NCBI GenBank assembly: GCA_003647095.1
Contig: QMME01000178.1
Coordinates: 1-7,816, forward strand
From: Deltaproteobacteria bacterium
GTDB taxonomy: Bacteria; Myxococcota; B64-G9
Direction: 5' to 3'
DNA: 7,816 nt
Part shown: positions 1 through 6,516 of the stretch, in pieces
How the letters are laid out: each line of letters starts with the position of its first letter
Position numbering within the stretch: the stretch's first letter is position 1
Translations under genes and position numbers: made by a program
The notes under the pieces: generated by a model
The model's input: the letters and a program-made list of their open reading frames with translations, nothing else
Databases searched by the model: none
Told to the model about the DNA's origin: nothing

Positions 1-1381
1 CGTCGATAATGCGCTCGATGGTCTCGGCGAACTCGTCCAGGGTCTCGGGCGACTCGGTCTCGGTGGGTTCCACCATGAGCGCCCCGTGCACCACCAGCGG
101 AACGTAGATGGTGGGCGGATGGAAGCCGTAGACGAGCCGGCGCTTGGCCAGGTCCAGGGTGGTGATTTCCAGCTCCTGCAGGGTCTTTTCACCGAACACC
201 ACTTCGTGCAGGCAGGGGCCGGGATAGGCCACCTCCAGCACCCGTCGCAGCCGGACCCGCAGGTAGTTGGCGTTGAGCACCGCCAGCTCGGTGGCCCGGC
301 GCAGCCCCGCGGCCCCCATCTCCCGCAGGTAGGCGTAGGCCCGTACCATGACGGCGAAGTTGCCGTAGAAGGCCTTCATGCGCCCGATGCTCTCCGGCCG
401 GTCGTCGTCCAGGCGGAATCTCTCTCCGCTCTTCTCCACCACCGGCACCGGCAGGAAGGGCTCCAGCTCGGCAACCACCCCCACCGGCCCCGAGCCGGGT
501 CCGCCGCCGCCGTGCGGGGTGGAGAAGGTCTTGTGCAGGTTTACCTGCAGCACGTCTATGCCCATGTCGCCGGGACGCGCCACCCCCAGCAGGGAATTGA
601 GGTTGGCCCCGTCGCAGTAGACCAGGCCGCCGGCCCGGTGCACCATCTCGGCGATCTCGGCAATGTGCGTCTCGAACAGCCCCAGGGTGTTGGGGTTGGT
701 GATCATGATGGCCGCGGTCTGCTCGTCGAGCACCTGGGCCACGGCCTGCGGGGTGAGGATGCCGTCGGGGCCGCTGGTTATCTCCACCACGTCGTAGCCG
801 GCCAGCTTGGAGGAAGCCGGGTTGGTGCCGTGGGCGGTATCGGGGATGAGCACCTTGCGGCGGGCGTCGCCGCGCCGGCGCAGGCAGGCGCGGATCATCT
901 TGACGCCGGTCAACTCCCCGTGCGCGCCGGCCGCCGGCTGCAGGGTGAAGCGTGCCAGGCCGGTGATCTCGCACAGCAGGCGCTCCAGTTGGTACATCAG
1001 CTCCAGTGCCCCCTGGCAGAACTCCTCCGGCAGGTAGGGATGCAGGCGGGTGAATCCCGGCAGCCGCGCCAACCGCTCGTTGACGCGGGGGTTGTACTTC
1101 ATGGTGCAGGAGCCCAGCGGGTAGAAGCCCAGGTCGATGCCGTGGTTCCAGGTGCTCAGCCGGGTGAAGTGACGTACCACCGCCGGTTCGTCGACCTCCG
1201 GCAGGCGCGGCGGCTCTCCGCGCCGCAGGCCCCGGGGGATGTCGTCGCCGGCCGCGGCCGTGTCCCCGAAGCCCTCCGGCAGCGAGTAGCCGCGGCGGCC
1301 GGGCACGCTGCGCTCGAACAGCAGGGGCTCCGGGCGCACCAGCCCGCGTGCTCCGGCATCGCTGTCAACCGGCTCGCTCAA
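1..1381 (-). CDS. gcvPB: Glycine dehydrogenase (decarboxylating) subunit 2, P-protein beta half, C-terminus cut by window edge
   Basis: With GcvPA it forms the P-protein of the glycine cleavage system. This PLP enzyme decarboxylates glycine and passes the aminomethyl group to lipoyl-GcvH in the cytosol. Reading the minus strand gives an unbroken frame of 460 codons that runs off the left edge. Family members are about 475-490 residues, so roughly 25-30 residues are missing. Visible landmarks: the FYPLGSCTMKYNPRVN block (residues about 86-101), and the PLP-lysine motif NLHKTFSTPHGGGGPG with Lys at about residue 284 (bases 530-532). The last visible part reads GALMVEPTETES then an ETLDEF stretch, typical of the C-terminal region. 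The chosen start is TTG at 1381, just after a GGGAGAGGAAA purine run inside the end of gcvPA, giving a 17-base overlap and probable translational coupling. A GTG about 16 codons further in is an alternative start. Identity is secure; the exact start is less so. Confidence 0.96.
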   Translation of the reverse strand, partial: MSEPVDSDAGARGLVRPEPLLFERSVPGRRGYSLPEGFGDTAAAGDDIPRGLRRGEPPRLPEVDEPAVVRHFTRLSTWNHGIDLGFYPLGSCTMKYNPRVNERLARLPGFTRLHPYLPEEFCQGALELMYQLERLLCEITGLARFTLQPAAGAHGELTGVKMIRACLRRRGDARRKVLIPDTAHGTNPASSKLAGYDVVEITSGPDGILTPQAVAQVLDEQTAAIMITNPNTLGLFETHIAEIAEMVHRAGGLVYCDGANLNSLLGVARPGDMGIDVLQVNLHKTFSTPHGGGGPGSGPVGVVAELEPFLPVPVVEKSGERFRLDDDRPESIGRMKAFYGNFAVMVRAYAYLREMGAAGLRRATELAVLNANYLRVRLRRVLEVAYPGPCLHEVVFGEKTLQELEITTLDLAKRRLVYGFHPPTIYVPLVVHGALMVEPTETESPETLDEFAETIERIID

Positions 1382-2723
1382 TTTCCTCTCCCAGCCCGGA
1401 GGCCAGCCGGGCGACATCCTCCCGGCGGTGGCGCTCGTCGACACACACCAGGACGCAGTCGGCCAGCTCCGGGTACCAGCGGCCCAGGGGCAGGCCGGCC
1501 ACCAGCCCGGCGGCGGCCAGCCGCTCGAGCACCGGTTCCGCCGGCCCGGGCAGGCGCAGGACAAACTCGTTGAAGAAGGGAGTGTCCGCAAAGGCCCGCT
1601 CCACGCCCGGCAGATCCTCCAGCCGCCGGCAGGCTTCCCGGGCGTTGCCGGCGCACACCCGGGCCAGCCGCTCCAACCCGGCCGGCCCCAGCAGGGCCAG
1701 GTGGATGGTGGCCGCCAGGGCGCATAGCCCCTCGTTGGAGCAGATGTTGGAAGTGGCCCGGGCCCGGCGGATGTGCTGTTCGCGCGAGGCCATGGTGAGC
1801 ACGAAGCCGCGCCGGCCGGAGGCATCGCAGGCCTGCCCCACCAGGCGGCCGGGCATCTGCCAGGCCTGGCGCTGCGAACAGCCGAAGATGCCCAGTCCCG
1901 GCCCTCCGAAACTGACGTCACCGGCGAGGCCCAATCCCTCTCCGGTGACGATGTCGGCCCCCAGCCGCGCCGGGGCCTCGAGCAGGCCCAGCGACACCGG
2001 CTCCAGCACCGACACGATCAGCAGGGCGCCGGCCCGGTGGGCGGCCTCGGCCAGGGCGGGCAGATCCTCCAGGCAGCCCAGGGCATTGGGCTGCTGCAGC
2101 AGCAGCGCCGCCACGTCGTCGTCCAGGGCCCGCTCGAGCTCCTCCACGGAGGTGGTACCGCCGGGTCCGAACCCCACCTCCTGCATCTCCAGGTCCAGGT
2201 CGCCCAGGTAAGTGGCGCAGGTGGCCCGCGTCTCCGGGTGGACCGAGCGGGCCGCCAGCAGGCGGCGGCGCCGGCGTTTCACCCGCCCGGCCATGAGCAG
2301 GGCCTCGGCGGCGGCGCTGGCGCCGTCGTAAAGGGAGGCGTTGACCACCTCGCAGCCGGTCAGCTCGGACATCATGGTCTGGTACTCGAACAGGGCCTGC
2401 AGCGTGCCCTGGCTCACCTCGGGCTGGTAGGGCGTGTAGGCGGTGAAGAACTCCCCGCGTTGCAGCAGGGCATCGACCGCCGCCGGCAGGTGATGGGCGT
2501 GGGCACCGGCTCCCAGGAACGACAGCACCCCGGAGCGGTTCTTGCCGGCCAGCTCGTCCAGGTGAGCCACCAGGCCGGCCTCGTCCAGTGCCGGCGGCAA
2601 CGCCAGGGGCTGCCGCAGGAGCAGCTTTTCCGGGATGGAGGCGAACAGGTCGGCGATATCGTCGGCCCCGATGGCCGCGAGCAGGCGGCGGACGTCCTGC
2701 TCGGTATGGGGCAAGTAGCGCAC
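1365..2723 (-). CDS. gcvPA: Glycine dehydrogenase (decarboxylating) subunit 1, P-protein alpha half
   Basis: This is the N-terminal half of the two-subunit glycine decarboxylase and partner of GcvPB. The protein is 452 residues, the usual family length of about 450. Recognisable blocks in order: the N-terminus RYLPHTEQDVRRLLAAIG; LSFLGAGAHAHHLPAAVD (about 68-84); RGEFFTAYTPYQPEVSQGTL (89-108); FEYQTMMSELTG (112-123); NASLYDGASAAAEALLMA (128-145); and MPGRLVG (290-296), followed by REQHIRRARATSNICSNEGL (314-333). The open frame extends upstream into gcvH, but conserved sequence begins at a GTG at 2723. This start lies 19 bases after the gcvH stop, with GGAGG at 2736-2740 (12-base spacing) and a weaker AGG nearer. 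One small oddity is a run of five arginines at about 150-154, where relatives usually have a mixed basic stretch. The gene sits between gcvH and gcvPB and is surely cotranscribed with them. Confidence 0.97.
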   Translation of the reverse strand: MRYLPHTEQDVRRLLAAIGADDIADLFASIPEKLLLRQPLALPPALDEAGLVAHLDELAGKNRSGVLSFLGAGAHAHHLPAAVDALLQRGEFFTAYTPYQPEVSQGTLQALFEYQTMMSELTGCEVVNASLYDGASAAAEALLMAGRVKRRRRRLLAARSVHPETRATCATYLGDLDLEMQEVGFGPGGTTSVEELERALDDDVAALLLQQPNALGCLEDLPALAEAAHRAGALLIVSVLEPVSLGLLEAPARLGADIVTGEGLGLAGDVSFGGPGLGIFGCSQRQAWQMPGRLVGQACDASGRRGFVLTMASREQHIRRARATSNICSNEGLCALAATIHLALLGPAGLERLARVCAGNAREACRRLEDLPGVERAFADTPFFNEFVLRLPGPAEPVLERLAAAGLVAGLPLGRWYPELADCVLVCVDERHRREDVARLASGLGEEIERAG

Positions 2724-2742
2724 GGTGGGTACCTGCCTCCGC

Positions 2743-3132
2743 CTACTTGGATTCTTCCTCAAGGTAGCGCCGGTAGGCCTCGGCATCGAGCAGCTGCTCG
2801 AGCTCGCCGGGATCGCTCATCTCGATCTTGATCATCCAGCCTTCGTCGTAGGGATCCTCGTTGACCGTCTCCGGGGCATCCAGCAGGGGCTCGTTGATCT
2901 CGGTTACCTTGCCGGAAACCGGCGCGAAGAGCTCGGACGAGGCCTTCACCGACTCCACGGCTCCGAAGGGCTCGTCACGGCGCACCGGCTCACCCTCGTC
3001 GGGCAGCTCCACGTTGACGATGTCGCCCAGTTCGTCCTGGGCGTAGTCGGTGATGCCCACCACCACGAGGTTGCCCTCCACCCGGGCCCACTCGTGCTCC
3101 CGGGTGTACTTCAATTCGCTGGGAATGTTCAT
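2743..3132 (-). CDS. gcvH: Glycine cleavage system H protein (lipoyl carrier)
   Basis: GcvH carries the aminomethyl intermediate of glycine on a lipoyl arm between the P, T and L proteins. The 129-residue product equals the E. coli GcvH length. It begins MNIPSELKYTREHEW, and has GITDYAQDELGDIVNVELP (about 27-45) and the lipoylation motif GAVESVKASSELFAPVSGKV (57-76), with the modified lysine at residue 63. The C-terminus carries the usual NEDPYDEGWMIKIEMSDP block. A GTG two codons upstream (3138) is in frame, but ATG at 3132 is preferred because GGAGG at 3139-3143 lies 6 bases before it. This is the first visible gene of the gcv operon. The usual upstream neighbour gcvT is absent and replaced by a divergent promoter region, so the T protein must be encoded elsewhere. 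Confidence 0.98.
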   Translation of the reverse strand: MNIPSELKYTREHEWARVEGNLVVVGITDYAQDELGDIVNVELPDEGEPVRRDEPFGAVESVKASSELFAPVSGKVTEINEPLLDAPETVNEDPYDEGWMIKIEMSDPGELEQLLDAEAYRRYLEEESK

Positions 3133-3138
3133 CTTCAC

Positions 3139-3143
3139 CCTCC
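3139..3143 (-). promoter_or_regulatory. Ribosome binding site of gcvH
   Basis: A perfect GGAGG on the minus strand, 6 bases before ATG 3132. It decides between that ATG and the GTG at 3138, which overlaps the optimal spacing window and would sit directly next to the site. Confidence 0.75.
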
Positions 3144-3207
3144 GTGCTCCTCGCGCCGCGCGCCAAGCCGGCCCGGACGCTTGCTCGGTGGATCACACGT
3201 CGCCGGT

Positions 3208-3235
3208 ATGGTAGTCCAAGACCCGCCGCGGTCAA
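3208..3235 (-). promoter_or_regulatory. Candidate sigma70-type promoter of the gcvH-gcvPA-gcvPB operon
   Basis: On the minus strand, TTGACC (3235-3230) matches the -35 consensus at five of six positions. After a 16-base spacer comes TACCAT (3213-3208), four of six matches to the -10. Transcription would start near 3201 and leave an untranslated leader of about 70 bases before gcvH, too short for a standard glycine riboswitch. Assigned by eye from consensus match only. Confidence 0.45.
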
Positions 3236-3256
3236 GTAAAAAAACGCCCGCCGCGG
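3222..3256. repeat. 10-bp direct repeat in the gcvH/xseA divergent promoter region
   Basis: CCCGCCGCGG occurs at 3222-3231 and again at 3247-3256. The copies are 25 bases apart start to start and are separated by an A-rich stretch with seven consecutive A. The first copy overlaps the -35 hexamer and spacer of the candidate gcv promoter. Each contains the palindrome CCGCGG. It could be a pair of regulator sites or chance in GC-rich DNA. Confidence 0.4.
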
Positions 3257-3279
3257 AAGCTGGCCTCGACGGCCCACTG

Positions 3280-3288
3280 TGCTATGCT
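3280..3288 (+). promoter_or_regulatory. Candidate extended -10 promoter of xseA
   Basis: TGCTATGCT is a TGn extended -10 followed by TATGCT, which matches TATAAT at four of six positions. No good -35 is present at 16-18 bases upstream (CTGGCC region), which extended -10 promoters tolerate. Transcription would start near 3295, about 22 bases before GTG 3317. If so, the ATG at 3284 lies inside the promoter and cannot be the xseA start. Confidence 0.45.
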
Positions 3289-3316
3289 GGGCGCACGAAA
3301 GAGAGGTTACCGGCCG

Positions 3317-4699
3317 GTGGATCTTTTCGCTCCCTCGCAGCAGCAGGTGTTTTCCGTGTCCGAGCTGGTGGGCCGGGCGCGCACCCTGCTGGAGGACAAC
3401 CTGGGCATGGTTCACGTCAGCGGGGAGATCGGCAGCTGGTCGCTGGCCGCTTCCGGGCACGTCTACTTCACCCTCAAGGACGACCAGGCGCTGTTGCAGG
3501 CGGTCATGTTCCGCTCGGCCGTCGCCCGCCTGGGCCATCATCCACAGGAGGGCCAGAGCGTCGAGTGCCGGGGACGCCTCACCGTCTACCCCGGGCGCGG
3601 GCGCATGCAGCTGGTGGCGGAATGGCTGGCTCCCACCGGCGCGGGGGAGCTGGCCCGGCGCTTCGCCCTGCTCAAGCAGAAGCTGGCCGCCGAGGGCCTG
3701 TTCGACACCGCCCGCAAGCGGCCCCTGCCGGTCCTGCCCCGCTGCCTGGGCCTGGTCACCAGTCCCGACGCGGCGGCCTTGCACGACGTACTCACGGTGC
3801 TGCGCCGACGTTGTCCGCTGGTACCGGTGTTGCTGTCGCCGGCCCCGGTCCAGGGCGAGGATGCGGCCCGGCGGTTGACCCGGGCGCTGGAGCTGCTGGT
3901 GCGCCAGGGAGAGTGCGACGTCATCATCGTCACCCGCGGGGGAGGTTCCGCGGAGGACCTGTGGGCCTTCAACGAGGAGGTGCTGGTGCGGGCCGTGGCC
4001 GCCTGCCCGCTGCCGGTGGTCAGCGCCGTCGGTCACGAGGTGGACCTGGTGCTGACCGACCTGGCCGCCGACGTGCGTGCGCCCACGCCCTCGGCGGCCG
4101 CCGAGCTGGTGGTACCGGAGGCGTCCCAGCTGCGCGCCCGCCTTGAGCAGCTGGCCCGGCAGCTGCAGCGTCACAGCCTCTACCGGCTTGCCCGGGAACG
4201 AACCCGGGCCGGCCGCCTGGCCGCGCGCCTGCGCGATCCCCGGCTGCTGCTGGCCGGCTACCGGTTGCGCCTGGACGACAGCTGGCGCCGGGCCGAGCGG
4301 GCCCTGGGCGAACGCCTGGAGGAAGGCCGCCGCCGGTTGTTCTCGCTGCGCCTGCGCCTGCACCAGGCCAGCCCGCTGCACCGGCTGGAGCGACGGCGGC
4401 AACTGCTGCTGCGGCTGGGCGGCGCCTTGCCCCGCCAGTTGCTGGCCGGGCTGGAGCAGCGGCGCCGGCAACTGGAGGCCGGCCGGCGCCTGCTTCTGGG
4501 GCTGGACCCGCGGGCCATACTGGCTCGCGGCTTCGCCCAGGTGACCGACGGCGACGGGCGGGTGGTACGCAGTCCCGCCGGCCTGCGCCCGGGAGACTCC
4601 ATCGCCGTGCGCCTGTCCCGGGGCGGGCTGGACGGCCGGGTGGAACGGCTCTGGGATGAAGCAAGTCCCGACAAGGTTGTTCGCCGGCGGGGCAAGTGA
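3317..4699 (+). CDS. xseA: Exodeoxyribonuclease VII large subunit
   Basis: XseA is the catalytic subunit of exonuclease VII, which degrades single-stranded DNA from either end into short oligonucleotides. It acts in the cytosol with several copies of the small subunit XseB, whose gene is not in this window. From GTG 3317 the product is 460 residues (E. coli 456). The N-terminal OB-fold domain begins FSVSELVGRARTLLEDNLG and includes VSGEIGSW (34-41) and SGHVYFTLKDDQ (46-57). The catalytic domain has ALHDVL (Asp157), TRGGGSAEDLWAFN (206-219, Arg207) and VGHEVDLVLTD (238-248, His240 and Asp243). These align with E. coli D155, R205, H238 and D241 as recalled. A long arginine-rich, probably coiled-coil stretch (about 270-400) and the C-terminal ILARGFAQVTDGDGRVV segment complete the protein. 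A longer start, ATG 3284, is unlikely because it overlaps a probable -10 box; a GAGAGG lies 10 bases before the GTG. The gene ends in tandem TGA TAG. Confidence 0.97.
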   Translation: MDLFAPSQQQVFSVSELVGRARTLLEDNLGMVHVSGEIGSWSLAASGHVYFTLKDDQALLQAVMFRSAVARLGHHPQEGQSVECRGRLTVYPGRGRMQLVAEWLAPTGAGELARRFALLKQKLAAEGLFDTARKRPLPVLPRCLGLVTSPDAAALHDVLTVLRRRCPLVPVLLSPAPVQGEDAARRLTRALELLVRQGECDVIIVTRGGGSAEDLWAFNEEVLVRAVAACPLPVVSAVGHEVDLVLTDLAADVRAPTPSAAAELVVPEASQLRARLEQLARQLQRHSLYRLARERTRAGRLAARLRDPRLLLAGYRLRLDDSWRRAERALGERLEEGRRRLFSLRLRLHQASPLHRLERRRQLLLRLGGALPRQLLAGLEQRRRQLEAGRRLLLGLDPRAILARGFAQVTDGDGRVVRSPAGLRPGDSIAVRLSRGGLDGRVERLWDEASPDKVVRRRGK

Positions 4700-4738
4700 T
4701 AGCCTGCCGGCCATGCCCTTACCCGGTGGAGAGACGAC

Positions 4739-6460
4739 ATGGGCCTGCGCCGCCTGATGGTGACATTGATTCTCGCCGCGGTGCTGCTGCCCGTGGCCGC
4801 CGCCCTGCTGCTGGGCGGCACCGCCAGTGACACCGGCGGCTGTGCCGACAGCAGCGGGCCGGACCGGGCCCGGCTCACCGCCCGCCTGATCGGCGCGGAC
4901 ATCAATCGCACCGCCTCCATCTTCCGTATCGGTGCCGAGCTGTTCGACCTGCCCGCCCTGTCGCGACGGGAGTGCATCGGCGTGTTGCGCATGCTCTACA
5001 AGCAGGACGACTCCATCGCCCAGGTGGTGCTGCTCAACGGCGAGGACCGCCCGGTGGTGGAACCGGTGTTTCTCACCGCCGAGCAGGTGGCGGCCCATCC
5101 CCATTCCACCCGCCTGCCGGTGGGAGCCACCGCCCTGGAGCGCTTTCTCAACCAGATTCCCCTGGCCGCCGTTCGCCGCACCCGCCTGGCCTACAGCGAC
5201 CCCTACGTCTCCCCGAACAACAACAGCGTCCTGGTGGCCGGCGCGGTTTCCCTGCCCGTGGCCGGGGGGCGCAGCTGGGTGCTGGCCTTCGAGCGCTCGC
5301 TGCGACGACTGCAACGGCTGCTGTCCACGGCGGTGACCGGCTCCGGGGCCGTGGCCTTCCTGGTGGACTCGGGAGGACGGGTGTTGGCCCACCCCGACGG
5401 CCGCCTCATGCTGGAGCGACGCCTGGTGGATACGCATCCCCTGGTACAGAGATTCCTGCGGGGAGAACGCTCCGGCCGGGCCCGCTGGCGCGATGAGCAG
5501 AACCGGGAAATCAACGGTTCCTTCTGGCGCCTCGACTTCCTCGACTGGGCGGTGGTGATCCAGGAGCCCCTGGCCCCCCGCTCCCTGTCCTGGTCGCTGC
5601 CCTGGTGGACCTACCCCGTCTGGGGGGCACTGGCGGTGGTGGTGTTGCTGCTCGGCCTGCTGGTGGAGCGACGTACGGTAAGCGTGATGGGCGAGATGCA
5701 AGCCCTGCGCCTGGCCGCGGAAAAGCGGGCCGAACAGCTCAAGCGCCTGCAGGCCTCGCTGCTGGAATCGGGCAAGCTCAGCGCCATCGGCGACCTGGGT
5801 GCCGGCGTGGCCCACGAGTTCAACAATCCCCTGGGCGGCATCCTGGGGCTGGTGCAGCTGCTGCTGCGCAAGAAGAAAGAAGACGACCCCGATCGCAACT
5901 TCCTGGAGCGCATAGAGCAGGAGGCCAAGCGCTGCAAGGCCATCACCGAGAACCTGCTGCGCTTCTCGGAGCAACAGGGGCTGGAGCACCGGGAACCGGT
6001 TCGCCTGGAGCGGGTGATCGATGCCGCCCTGGGGCTGGTCAGTGCCAAGTTCGCCAGCAAGCACATCAAGATCGACAAGCGCTTCGCCGAGGGGGTCCCC
6101 CGCATCCTGGGCCAGGAGGGCCAGATGCAGCGGGCCCTGCTCAACCTGTTGTTCAACGCCGATACGGCCATGCCCGAGGGCGGAACCTGCACGGTGCGCC
6201 TGGAAGCCGCCGACGGCCGGGTGCTGGTGCGCCTGCGCGACAGCGGCCGGGGCATACCTCCCGAGAACCTGGAGCGGGTGTTCGAACCCTTCTTCACCAC
6301 CAAGGCCAACTGGCGCGGCGCCGGCCTGGGGTTGACGGAGGTCTACCAGATCGTGCGCGCCCACGACGGCGAGATCAGCATCGACAGCCAGGAGGGCCAG
6401 GGTACCGAGGTGGTCATGTCCTTTCCGGCCGAGCCGAAGCGCCCCGGACAGGACCGGTAA
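4739..6460 (+). CDS. Membrane-bound sensor histidine kinase with periplasmic Cache-like domain
   Basis: A 573-residue two-component sensor. It has a short cytoplasmic start, a transmembrane helix at about 7-27, a periplasmic region at about 30-288, a second helix at about 293-309, a coiled-coil linker (about 316-345), then HisKA and HATPase domains. The periplasmic part has dCache-like features: YSDPYVSPNNNSVLVAGAV (152-170), AFLVDSGGRVLAHPDGRL (206-223) and a closing DWAVVIQEPL (269-278). Kinase motifs are intact: H-box VAHEFNNPLGGIL (phospho-His359), N-box LLNLLFNADTAM (Asn473), DSGRGIPPENLERVFEPFF (501-519) and GAGLGL (527-532). The NtrB-like HEFNNPL box is typical of kinases that pair with NtrC-type response regulators. 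The start ATG has GGAGAG 5 bases upstream (4728-4733). It begins 39 bases after xseA and is followed by the FecR gene after 56 bases. The ligand is unknown and no response regulator is visible. Confidence 0.9.
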   Translation: MGLRRLMVTLILAAVLLPVAAALLLGGTASDTGGCADSSGPDRARLTARLIGADINRTASIFRIGAELFDLPALSRRECIGVLRMLYKQDDSIAQVVLLNGEDRPVVEPVFLTAEQVAAHPHSTRLPVGATALERFLNQIPLAAVRRTRLAYSDPYVSPNNNSVLVAGAVSLPVAGGRSWVLAFERSLRRLQRLLSTAVTGSGAVAFLVDSGGRVLAHPDGRLMLERRLVDTHPLVQRFLRGERSGRARWRDEQNREINGSFWRLDFLDWAVVIQEPLAPRSLSWSLPWWTYPVWGALAVVVLLLGLLVERRTVSVMGEMQALRLAAEKRAEQLKRLQASLLESGKLSAIGDLGAGVAHEFNNPLGGILGLVQLLLRKKKEDDPDRNFLERIEQEAKRCKAITENLLRFSEQQGLEHREPVRLERVIDAALGLVSAKFASKHIKIDKRFAEGVPRILGQEGQMQRALLNLLFNADTAMPEGGTCTVRLEAADGRVLVRLRDSGRGIPPENLERVFEPFFTTKANWRGAGLGLTEVYQIVRAHDGEISIDSQEGQGTEVVMSFPAEPKRPGQDR

Positions 6461-6461
6461 C

Positions 6462-6491
6462 TTGCCCGGGGGGCACGATTGCGGTTACCAT
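6462..6491 (+). promoter_or_regulatory. Weak candidate promoter before the FecR-domain gene
   Basis: TTGCCC (6462-6467) and TACCAT (6486-6491) are separated by 18 bases. The -10 hexamer is the same as the one proposed for the gcv operon. It lies in the 56-base gap between the first kinase and the FecR-domain gene, so it could add an internal transcription start. The match is weak and the genes may simply be cotranscribed. Confidence 0.2.
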
Positions 6492-6516
6492 CCGGGCGAG
6501 AGGAGAGCTTCCGGCA

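Noticed and set aside
86..1573. A plus-strand open frame of 495 codons antisense to gcvPB and the end of gcvPA
   Set aside because: The opposite strand encodes clear GcvPB motifs throughout. The plus-strand product is low-complexity and matches no family I recognise.
1773..2831. A plus-strand open frame of 352 codons antisense to gcvPA
   Set aside because: It is fully covered by conserved gcvPA sequence on the minus strand; the product is Gln/Gly-rich without domains.
3133..3207. Glycine riboswitch in the gcvH leader
   Set aside because: The predicted leader is only about 70 bases, shorter than a normal glycine aptamer, and I see no recognisable aptamer core.
4677..4705. Promoter for the first kinase (TTGTTC, 17-base spacer, TAGCCT)
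   Set aside because: Only three of six matches in each hexamer; no better than chance. The gene may be read through from xseA.
4697..4738. Intrinsic terminator after xseA
   Set aside because: The short gap contains no stable hairpin followed by a T run, so read-through into the kinase gene is more likely.
2990..6364. A minus-strand open frame of 1124 codons lying antisense to xseA and the first kinase
   Set aside because: It is rich in Gln, Gly, Ala and His, shows no recognisable domain, and mirrors the codon pattern of two well-identified plus-strand genes. It is a typical antisense shadow in GC-rich DNA.
5605..6516. A long upstream extension of the FecR-domain reading frame into the first kinase gene
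   Set aside because: The extension overlaps conserved kinase domains in another frame and is low-complexity. A hydrophobic N-terminal segment and ribosome site support GTG 6517 as the real start.
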